From Lineus longissimus (Eukaryota > Nemertea > Pilidiophora > Heteronemertea > Lineidae): 64,000 nt of DNA. This document shows positions 19,717 through 31,700 of the stretch, piece after piece. A program made the translations under genes and the position numbers. The DNA lies in contig NC_088308.1 in NCBI RefSeq assembly GCF_910592395.1, positions 24,817,501 to 24,881,500 on the forward strand. The letters are read 5' to 3'. The notes below the pieces were generated by a model. It was not told where the DNA came from and did no database searches. It saw nothing but the letters and a program-made list of their open reading frames with translations. Positions within the stretch are counted from its first letter, which is position 1. Every line of letters begins with the position of its first letter.

Positions 19717-22700
19717 ACGACGGACGCCACGGTATGGGATAAGCTCACCTCTGCTAAGAGGTGAGCTAAAAATGAAATCAAAATACTCCAAAGTCTTCGG
19801 TTAACTTCAAATTGTATCCAAGATACATTTACCAATGGGGGAAAAAGCCATAAAAAACTGACCTCTGACCAAAAGTGGAGACTCTGAAGAGGCAACAGCA
19901 AATTGAACCAAAAGGTTTGAATTAGCACCACCGACTGTCCCTATATTGAGGGTTCCAATGTACCTATCAATGAATATGGACGGAAGATGAGAAAAAGAAC
20001 ATTGAAATGGCTGAAATACCTGTAATCCAGAGTATCACATATGAACGAGTCCTGTCCAGAACAAACTGATTCAAGAACATACAAATGAGATCAGAATAAT
20101 GTGGGAGGCAAAAATACCCAAAAAATACTGAAGAATTTCCAGGCTCATGGGAGTAGAATAAAAGATTTGAAAACACCACATTTATCTAAACCTATATACA
20201 AGTGTGATGGAAAGATTGATCTATTCTTAAAATCTGAACACAAGATCATGAAGTTTTCATAAAAATCAATCGAAATCCTCAAGAAACATGCCAGGCCAAG
20301 GGAATCATGAAAGGATGAACGATTTGAGGTCACAGTATTTGTTTAGACATTCTCAACTGAATCTGATAGGAAGAGGGAAACAACTGAACATGTCAACATC
20401 TAGAAGAACATCAAAAGCTCAATGAAAGCTGGATGGTAGCGATAAAATCTGAAATGTGTCGATTATTCTTTTAACATGTTTAAAACGTTTTTACCAAAGA
20501 AATAAATAATTTGTTTGGCTCAACACAACTTCTTTCAAGCACATCGCTGTCACATCATCAACATTCAACTGGATACAAATTTAGCAAGAACTAAAGAACA
20601 AGGCTGAAATTTATCATCAAGAACCTTTCTCGACCAGTCCAGCTTCCACCGTGGCTTTTTCTGCAATGAATCATGGGAAGAAACAACATCAACTCCGAGA
20701 GACTAGAAAACATGCCATGATAATGGGTGAATAAAGTTAATAGGGTAAGATAAATCGGACCTTGGATTCCCAATAACTTTGCCATTTTTGCACTATTAAC
20801 TATGAGAAAACACTAGAATGAAAGAAGAAGCAGACCGAAGGACATGGAGTAGAATTAAGAATTGGAATATTTGGATTGAGAACTTATAAGTCTCACCTCA
20901 CCAGTACTTATGTTCAGTGGTTTCATAAACAGTTTTATAGGCGATGGAACAGTAGGCAAAACTTTGGTTGATCATAATCTAAATCTATCAATAACATCAA
21001 CCTATGCTGTGAGCTTATCTGAGAATATATGACCACAACAAAGAGGATGAAAGAAGACAACTAAGCGTCAGTCCCCCTTCATTCTCGTACAACAACGTAG
21101 GAAAGGTTCACACATAATGATTGGAGAAAGAACTAAATACACCAAAGACACATAGTGAGGTGAGCCAATAACACACAGAACATGAATTGGTCCAGGTACA
21201 ATGATATCTAAGGTTGAGAAGTGATCACAAGCTAGCTCAGAAAGACAGGTGCCTTCAAAAAGATATTCAAAGATTTCTTCACAAGTTGATGCCAAGTGTC
21301 AAAATAGAACTTTGCTCCAGCTTAAAGTTGGTTGCCGTAAAAATTATTTCATTCACAACAAATCACACATGTTGGCACCAGAAGATAAGAGACCTATGTA
21401 TGGAGAGAACAATATTATGAAATCTCATGCTTTTATACCTGATCCCTTTCAAAATCGAAGACATTTTCCCCATGACAATGGTACACACACACAATCCGAA
21501 CCTGGACCATTCCTCTTACATCAAGTGTAAAATGATTCCATCAAACATCTATAGCTATATATTGAAAGCTGACACAGTTACACGGGGATGAAGCAAACGT
21601 AATCGACATAATCTGTAGTGTTGAAATCAAGTCAGAAAGTGAGAGTGTAACGTACTGAAATTGACAATAAAGTGATGCACAAAGCTGTTGGATGTACACA
21701 ATAGTATACTGGGTGCTGTAGAAGAAATGAAGCTATCTGAAAGAAGAAAATGATGAAAAAAGAACTGACCACAGGATAGGACAATACTGTTACCAAATAC
21801 ACTCTAGCGGATTTCTCACTGAGTCATCACAAGACCTTTTGGCTGATGACTCAATGAGGCATTTGTTACTGGAAGCTATAACTCACACTGGGAAACAACA
21901 CTAAGAGACAAGGAGTCAAATAATGCACACCCCAGCTTCCATTGCACACCGAATAAATTTCATGATGATCTGATTAAATGGTGACATGAAAATGATTAAG
22001 ACTGTGACATGATGTAAACAATGTAAATGATTCACTGTCAAAACACCAAAGAAACCACCATCAATACCAGTTGCTATGGATACCACAAAAAGTTGTGATC
22101 TTCACTTCTTGAAGGTCATTTCATGACCTTCACCTGCCTGGAAACACTGTAGAGATTATTAGAATACAATTACAGCAAACCTGCAAAGTATCAACTGTTT
22201 TCATATGGAAAGAAGAGTTACTTGTTAGACAGGGAAGGGGTTTCAATGGATCACAGCCAAGATTTCTGAACCCACAAATGGAGGTAGTATTCTCTAAAAG
22301 AGGGTCTAGGGTGTCTGTGTACGTTCATACAACTGCATTGCTATAAATACATCAAGCTTAAAGAAAAAATAAGCTTAAAAAGGAAAGGTACATTAAGAGG
22401 CCAATTTCATCGACAGATTTTTGTGCTTTCCTCAGTGTATAAAAAATGACATGCAGTTCCATAGCAACATTCAAATTTTAATCATTCATCAGTTCTGTCC
22501 TAAGATTTCTTCACTCTCATGTCAATAAAAATCTTCCAAATACAATCATCGCATTGTCACTAGGATTTGGTCTACAAGTGCATAAGTGATGTGCTGTAAA
22601 CCAGTAACAGGAGAGATTTTTTAAATCTACTATCATGAGAAATTTGTGAACTTGAATTCTTTTTGAGAATTTTGAGTATTTTTTGAAGTGGGGTGTGCAT

Positions 22701-25700
22701 TAGCCTGAAACAAGAGAACTCCACATTATTACACAATGAGGGTGCATGGTCTGAACTGAGCCAGTCTTCTAGAATACTTCCCGTGACTACGAATATAAGC
22801 AGGGAAAATTTTCATGTTCAAAGAAGATTTGCAGATATATTTTTTGTTAGTGTGAGGGATGGTGCCATGGCTAATACACAAGGACAAGGGAAAAAAATCT
22901 TTTCAAAAAAATAGTTAGGACAAAACCAGGGTCTCAAGGTTGATAACCTGTGCTTCGGTCGCAGCGAGACCCTGCAAAGGTATGAACCCAACTGGCCAAT
23001 TCAAACCAGTGTGCAGAAGCAGAACTAAACCTGAAATAAACAAACACAGACAATAACCTGCAACAGAAGGAACAAAAAACTAAATTAGTATAGACTTGCA
23101 AACATGCAGTGAGCACATGCGACAGAGGGGAGAGAGCAAGTACTACCTCCTGGTTTTGTGGGTTCATCCACCTTGCTGGACGCGGCTGCTGATAATTCTG
23201 GCCCGCAGTAGCAGTTGTCAGAGTGAGAGGAGTCGGAAGTGGGTGAAGAGGCAGAATCAGGAGACTGAGGGTCAAGTAAAGGCCGAACCTCTCGCATTGA
23301 TGCATCACTACTACTTTCAGAAAGTTCACGTTTTGCAGACTTATGTTCATGATGCTCAAGTTCAGTTACATTAAAAACCTTCCTCTGTCGCGTTTGAGCG
23401 AAATCTATTCGAAAATTACCCTCCCGATCATACTGTGTTTCTTCTGTGCTAGATTCTGTTCGTATATTGCCTTCACGGTCAACAAAAGAACTTTGAAATA
23501 TATTTTCTGTTTGTTGAACCTGTACATGCCTTATCTCGGCTTCTGTGTGGCGTGATACAACAGATTTCGAAACTTTTGTGTCGGTGCGAGTTGTTTCTAC
23601 CTTACATGTGGCTGAAGATTCAACTTCTTCAGTTATTTCACCCATTGACATAAATGACATCGTCATAATGTCTTGACTACTATCTAATGATTTAATATTT
23701 TCATGAGAAAGACCACTACTGTGACTCCAAGCACCCGATTCAGTCGACATTTCCATGACACTTTCTTGTCGTTGAGGTGGAGGCAACTCAAAATGTTCTC
23801 CAAATGTCAGCATGGGATCCTCTTGTCCTCCAAGTGAATCCGTCTCAAACCGCTCCTCAGGATCCTTGGCTTTGCTTCCTAACTCTAATGAATCAGTCAT
23901 GACATCTGGCACTCTCTGCTCAGTTAGGGAGTCAACCGATGAGACCATTCCTTCCTCAATCTTGTGAGTAGCAGGGTCTTCCATTTCTAAAGAATCAGCA
24001 GATTTAATCATGACAAACGCGTCCTTCTTGTCATCTGCCGTAAGAGAATCAACGGACTGCTGCATTAGGTCCTGTTGCAAAGAATCAGCATCAGCCGATT
24101 TTGCCATTTCCAAAGAATCTATAGACTTGATCATTGCAACATCACCGAGCAAAGAATCAGTGTCAATATGATCGCTTGGCAGGCTAGGGACCTTCTGATC
24201 AAACTCTATTGAATCAATTGAAGCTTGCATGATTGAGTCCTGGCCATGAAGAGAATCCGTGTCTATTTCTTGTGAGAAACTGCGATCACTTGCAATCTCG
24301 TCTTGCCCTTGAAGTGAATCTTGGTCCATGTCTATCTCTTTCGGCTGAACTGCCACGACGCTAGCATAATCTCCATCAAGTGAGTCGGCGTCAGCGTCCT
24401 TTTCTCTTTCTGGGGATTCTTTGATGGGCATCTGGATGAGCTCTGCACTGCCACCAGCAGACCTGACTGTCTCCTGTGAGACCATACTGAAGCCACTGGC
24501 AGCACTCCAGGTACAGGAATCCGTCGAGATGAAAGATGATTCCATGACAGTAGTATGGCGAACTGTACCATCTGGCAAGTCTAACTTCTCAAAGCCTTCG
24601 ACATTCATTGCAGCTTGTTGAACAATATTGTCCATTTCATCCTCCTCGTCCACCTCACCTTTGCAACTGGCGGGATCAACGCCCTCAACGAAGTCTTCCC
24701 CCACCGCTGGCAAGTCTTTGCTTGAGTCCGACTTGTCAGATGAAGGTTTCTGATCAAGATCACTCGATGAGCCTTTACCACTACCACTGTCTGTACCAGA
24801 GGGTCCAGGCAGTTCACCACTCTCTAAGAGATCAACGATTCTTTGAGCCTCAGCTTTTACTTCGCCTAATATCAACCCCTGTTCAATCCTTTCGAACTCA
24901 GACAGGGATGAAGTTGAGGACTGAAGGCTCTTACGTTCATATGAGTCATATGAATCTCTCCGCTCGCCATGAGTATCTAACTCCTGCTCTAGCCTCTCAA
25001 ACTCAGCCAGAGAGGATACTGATCCTGCACCGACACTACTCTGCGTTTCTGGTGTAATTTTTTCTGTGGATTCACACTGCATGACTTCTCTCTCAAGACT
25101 TTCAAATTCAATGAGAGAGGATGTGACAGATATGTTATCTTGTTCTTTGTTTTTATCTGGTCGAGTTAGGCGTTCCATGTCATCAAATTCTGACGACTCA
25201 ATCTGAAAGATTTCTTGTTGATGAAGCTCTTGCTCGATTTGTTCAAACTCAGCCAAAGATGATGGCACTGACGATGACACTGATGCATTATCACTTTCTC
25301 CATATTTAGCAAAGAAACGATCTCTTGGCGAGGCAGTGTAACTTGGCGACGATCCTGGTAGATCTGGTAAACTAGAAATGCTAGGTATACTACTTGGTAA
25401 ACTAGGAATGCTACTTCGTAAACTTGGAATGCTTTTTGGCAAACTAGGAATGCTTTGAGCCTTTTCTGAGCTTGGAGAGTCGAGAAGATCCTCCTTTTCG
25501 ACCATTTCGAACCTGTCTTTTTCTGAGCCTTCCGTATCAAGAATTGTTGTTGAGACATCAATCTCTGACAACTCTGATTTATCAATTATTTCAAACTTGT
25601 CACTACTCGATGAAGACTCACTCTGATCCTCTTCCTCTTTGTCTCTAACATCTATCGATATGACAGCTTGTGGGAGTTCTTCTGTGCAGACTGCACCATG

Positions 25701-28700
25701 GACATCAGAGTGAAATGAAGAATTCATGGATGAGACCTCGGCTAAACGGTCCTCTTCCTCTTCATCATAATCAGCTGCAACAACGGTAGTGAAACTGTCA
25801 ACACTGGAAGAGTCCTCCTCAATGTCCTCTGGACTAATAAGATCAGCTGCAATACCACTGATTTCAGCTTTCTCCTGTTCGGTATCTGTGTCATCGTCAG
25901 ATTCATCATCATCAGCCATTTCAGTAGGCAAACCTGTTGGTCGTTTAATATCAGCTTTGGTCACAGTTGTTGTTGTGGTTGTAGTTGTAGAAGTTCTCAT
26001 CTCCTCTAGCCCTTCAGCACCAGTTGCCTCTTCAATGTCTTCATGTGTTGTTTGGAGTTTTGTGTGCTGGACAATTTCAACTTGGGTAGCAGACAGTTTT
26101 CTGAATTCAATTTTCACTGTCTTTGTACCACAGAATGATTCCTCAGGGACTTCTTCAAAGGAATGAGTTCTGTGGACATGTTCATGCATTTTATCAGGAT
26201 CTTCTTCTTCCTGGTGCTCCTCAACCGGTGCTCCCCCTAAAGGTACATCCTCGATCAAGGAATCAACATCTTCAGATGCTTCAGAGCCCGATATGCTAGC
26301 ATCAACAGTCTCAAGCTCAACAAAGTATCCTTGGTCAACCTCAACTTCATCACCTGTCATGGGTTGCTCTGATTGGACCGATTCTACAGCAAGCGTACCT
26401 TCAACGATGGCAGCCTCAGTAGGAATGTCTTCTTTCTCCGCAGGAATGGATAATGGGTCTATTGACTTCACAGACTCTGCCTTAGTTGGCTGTATTAATT
26501 CTTCTTCCTCCTCTTGGCAAATAGATGATGGATCTACAGACTTCACCGCCTCTGCCTTCGTTGGTTGTATTATTTCTTCTTCCTCCTCCTCTTGGCCAAT
26601 AGATGATGGATCTACTGACTTTACAGCCTCTGCCTTAGTTGGCTGTATTAATTCTTCTTCCTCCTCTTGGCAAATAGATGATGGATCTACAGACTTCACT
26701 ACCTCTGCCTTCGTTGGCTGTATTATTTCTTCTTCCGCCTCCTCTTGGCCAATAGAGGATGGATCTACTGACTTGACGGCCTCTGCTTTGGTTGGTTGTA
26801 TTATTTCTTCCTCCTCCTCTTGGCCAATAGAGGATGGATCTACTGACTTGACAGCCTCTGCCTTAGTTGGCTCAATTACTTCTTCCTCCTCTTGGGAAAT
26901 AGATGATGGATCTACTGACTTTACTGCCTCAGCTCTGGTTGGTTCAATTACTTCTTCCTCCTCCTCTTGGCCAATAGACTGTGGATCTACTGATTTAACT
27001 ACATCAGCCTTAGTTGGCTGAATTTCTTCTTCGTCCTCACCAGGAATAGACAATGGATCGACACCATGGACCAGACTGACAGTAGTTGGGACTTGAACGG
27101 CCTCATGAACATGCTGTGCATCATCAAATCGAGTGTAATCTATTGTTGCTCTTGCAGGCAATATAGTAATATCTTCAATTCTGTCAGCAGATGGGTGTGG
27201 CATAAGACTTTCAACTGATTCTGACTCCTCTGGTTCATCATCTGACTTCTCTGTCGACTTTACTGCCTCAGCTCTGGTTGGTTCAATTACTTCTTCCTCT
27301 TCCTCTTGGCCAATAGACTGTGGATCTACTGATTTAACTACATCAGCCTTAGTTGGCTGAATTTCTTCTTCGTCCTCACCAGGAATAGACAATGGATCGA
27401 CACCATGGACCAGACTTACAGTAGTTGGGACTTGAACGGCCTCATGAACATGCTGTGCATCATCAAATCGAGTGTAGTCTATTGTTGCTCTTGCAGGCAG
27501 TAAAGTAATATCTTCGATTCTGTCAGCAGATGGGTGTGGCATAAGGCTTTCAACTGGTTCAGACTCCTCTTGTTCATCTTCTGACTTCTCTGTCCTCAAA
27601 CTTTCAATTAACTCATCTTCGGTGAGCTCACTTGACTGAGATTCCATTTCTGGAATTGACCTTTCTTCAAAGAAACTAGCCCCCTGTTCCATTACCTCGG
27701 AAAGGGCTTGAGAAACAGCAGACCGCTCAATTTCTCTTTCGAACACCTCTGACAGTTTTGTTTCTGTAAGATCAACCGTGACTTGCTTTCTGGTTTCAAC
27801 CATTTCAACCTTCACTTTCTCATGGGTGATTGTGTCTTCAGATTCATTACTGTGTAACTGGGTGATTCTTGAGGTTTCTTCTAGATACATCTTGCTTAAG
27901 TCTGAGTCATCAGTCTGTTTAAGAATGACGTCAGGTTCCGAACTTGATACATGGACATCCTCCGGAGCTGAAACTATCTCTTCGAGTTTGGCATTCATGT
28001 CATCTATAGAGATAGCTGACTCATCTGGCTTAACAAATTCTTCTGTCTGCTCTTCCTCATCAACTAAAGAAGCAGTCTCACTTGATTTGGTACTCCAAGA
28101 AAGATCGAGATTAAGAGTTTCTGCCATCTCATCTAGACTGCGCTCATCCATGACCTCTTCCATTGGCTCATCTTTCATTTGAACCTCTACCTTCTCACCA
28201 AAAGCATCTTCAAACATTTTACCCAAGTCGTCTTTTCCAAAATGTGGCGAGATGTCTCGGTGAATAGCAATAACCTCATCACTCCCAACTGATCCAGCTT
28301 CTTCCCTCACCTGTAGTATTTTGTCATCCCCAGTTACCACTGGAGCCAGTGGGGCCTTCCCATCCTCGGCTTCAGTCGTAACTGGTTCATCCACTAAAAA
28401 AGACTCCTCTTCTTCTTTCTCCTCCTCCGGTTTGTAATAAGATGTGGGATAATCTTCCTCATTTACCTCTTCATGGTAATGTTGAGTGAGTGTAATATCT
28501 GGAATTTCCTCAGAGCCTTGCTTTGCAAAATAATCAGTGTCATCTATGTGCACCTCAGTCGTGGGTTCAGATATCCCATCTTCTTCTTCATCCGGACCCG
28601 GAGGTTTATCTCGATGCACCTCATAGTCTAAAAAAGAATCCACAGGTTCTTCAGTGGGTTGCTCTGCATCAGGTGCATCTTCTGTGATGTTTTCATTATT

Positions 28701-31700
28701 CCGAAACATTTGGTCTTGAGCTTGTTGAATCACAGTATGCACAAATTCGGAAGCTGTCTGCTCCAGTTTCTCATTCCTTGGTTCTGCAGGCTCTGGTTCA
28801 GGTGTAAGAGCACCAAATGGAAAATGTACCCTTGGTTCACTTTCGTCATCGTCATCATTGATTATGCAAGCCTTGTCATCAGGAATGGGGGAAAGTGGGC
28901 GCTCATACTCAGTGTTATCCTGCTGGTCCTTTTCAAATTTGGTATCATCATCAGAACTTCTCAGGTCTCGTAGTTGCGAATCTGTTCTACTTCCACTTGA
29001 ACCCCTCAAGTCAGATTCAGGTCTTGAGGAAAATGCAGAAGATTCTGATGTTGGCCGCTGCTCCTCGAATTCTGGAAGTTCTGAGTCAGGCCTGTCTTCT
29101 TCCACAAGAGAGAATTCGACATCTGGCCTTTCCATTGGTGATTCAACTGGTTCTGCCAACATAACCTGGATTATTTCTGGTTCAGGTGAGTCTTCTGAGT
29201 CCTCAAAGTCCTCAAGTTCATCCTTCTCATCCTCAGCTAGTTGAGCGCTCTGTGGCCCTTGTGATGGGGTACCTCCATATGCCCCGAGCTCTTCCTCTTT
29301 TGTCTTAGCTGCCTCAGCAGTCTCCTGAGTTTCCTGGGACTCCTGTATGCCTTGGCGATCCATAACCTCTTGCAATTCAGTTTCACTTTCGGAAGAGTCA
29401 TCTATTGTAGGATCCTTTATTTTCTTTCTGCGTTTCGACAGATCAGGAGTGAGTGATTCGGGAACAGCAGAATACTTTGAATCATCAAGAGTGGCCTCAC
29501 CAAACAGTGTGCCATAGTCAATTTCTGGTATTACCGTAGCTGTACTCTGAGCCCCTTCTTGTAAAACAGATTCTTGTACAGATGGAACGGGCATTCTTTT
29601 TACATCATCAGGACTAGGTAATGGTGGAGTCTCATCCCTTTCTTCCTCTGCAACAGGTTGTGCAGCAGCTTGTGTTGTGACCTCTTCCACTGGCATTTCC
29701 ATATCATATAGAGTAGCGTCTGAAGCAGCCATCCTATCTACACTTGGCACTGATATATCATCACCCAGACTTCCACTCATCACAGCTGGTTCACTCGGTT
29801 GTGTTACTTCTTCACTTTCTGCTGTAACCTGAGGCTCATCAGCAGGTGCACTGATAATAATGGGTGCTGCTTGAGTTGTTGGCTCCTCCTCTGTTGATAT
29901 GGGTTCTTCTTGAACAGCTGCTTCAGATTCAACTCCACTAATGTCTTGGTCATCAGTAGCAAGAGTTTCTGATGGACCAGGGAATGTAGCTTGAAGTGGA
30001 GACTCAGGTGAATAGTCAATCTCTGTCGGCCCATTAGTGTGGAGATAAGGTTCGGGTTGTGTTTCATCAACAGCTTCAGATTCAATTTCAGGGGGTGGTG
30101 TAGGTAGAACACCTGCTGATGCTTGGGCTACATCAGGCAATGGTTCACTTGAAGGGAAATCATAAGGAGACACTGGGCCCCTGTCTGATTGTTCACTGCT
30201 GCTTACTGGGGACACTTCAAATGTTGGCGATTCTGCTTCTTCAACTGTGCCTGGCGTAAATATTGGTGGGACGACACTTGAAGACTGTGGTGTTGACTCT
30301 GCAGCTGTCTGTAATCTGTGCATCTCTTCCTCGTATTGTTCATACCCTTCCATGTCCTCTTCAGTAACCAGCTCAAATGATTCATCTGCAGTAGTAGCCA
30401 TTTCCTTTTTGGCTCTGACCTCATGCTCCTGCTCAGAGATCTCCTCCAACGGACGTTCAAATCTGCTAAAAGGACTCTTTGGCGATTGACTCCCAGTGCT
30501 TGATCCGGTTGCAGGAGTAGATGGAACTGACTCAGTTGTGTCTGATTGATCAGTTTCACCTTCTTCTATGCTTTCTGTGATTACTTCCTTGGATAAGAGA
30601 GGAGCCTTGTGTTTCTGTGGTGACTCAGCTTCAAATACTTCATCCTCTGGGCTAGAGAGAATGGCTTTTGTTTGTGACGGGATAGCAACAGTTTTATCAA
30701 CACTATCTGGAGAAACATCATATGAACTGACAACATGAGAAACGTGACCAAAGTCTAGATCGTATGTAGCTGCTAACAATGTTGGCTCACGGTTATCTTC
30801 AGAAGAGGAAGATGTTGCCATATCTTCACTTGATACAGAACTTGGCGGCATGTCCTTGCCTTTGGAATCATCCTGAAATTTCACTCTCTGAATTTCAGGT
30901 CTTTGTGGTCTGTCTTTACTGCTATCAGTGCTGCCTCCTTCCTCACATATTGTCTCAAGTTGTTCATCACGGATCTGTTCATCTGAAATACGCCTCTGTA
31001 TCTCTACATCCTGCTCTTCTGGGAAGTCTCTTGACACCATGAGAACTTCTTGTTTCTTTTCTACAGAAATGTCTTCCTCAGCAGTAGGGGATGCAGGCTT
31101 CTCACCAGGCTCAGTCGGTTCAGAAACAGTAACCTCTGGCTCCACTGAAGTTGACAAATCTTTCCTTAATTCCTCTTGCATCTCTCGTATGTTGTCATAG
31201 CTGGTTTCCAATTCTTCTGAATCAAATGATCCTGACTTGGTATGATCGTCTTCAGAATACTCTTTCAACATTGGAGGCCTAGACTGCCGTTCCTGTTCCA
31301 TGTGAGACTCCTGTATCATTTTGAGAGCAGGGTTTGCAGAAACATCAGACAGATCTGCTTCGGGAGAATTGTCAAGTGAATTCTCGGGTGAGCTCTCCCC
31401 GGTTGTAACTGGAACAATGACAGTAGTATGCTGATCACGTGTAGGTGTAAGGTCAAGATCAAGGTCAAGTGTTTTCTCTGGAACATCTTCTTCTTCCTCA
31501 TCAGGAAGTTCACCAATGACTGCCTTGGTTAACTTATCCCGGGCTTCCTCTGTATCAGAAGAAACATATTCTGTAGTACCAATGCGGAATGCATTAGCAT
31601 GCATAGTGCGGTCTGTAGGTGACGGTCCTGGTTCATGAGATCTGCTTTCAAGGATACTCTCAATAACTGTTGCTTCATAAGATTTCATGATGTCTTCATG

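Noticed and set aside
19461-19931. Frames with long poly-arginine on both strands
   Set aside because: Produced by the (GAC)n microsatellite at the end of a transposable element.
22961-22984. 24-nt open block after TTTGCAG (GSRCDRST)
   Set aside because: Phase-compatible, but the donor GTTATC is poor and the composition is unlike the gene.
26293-27021. 242-codon plus-strand frame
   Set aside because: Antisense to the IQPTKAE array of giant exon E, open for the same periodicity reason.
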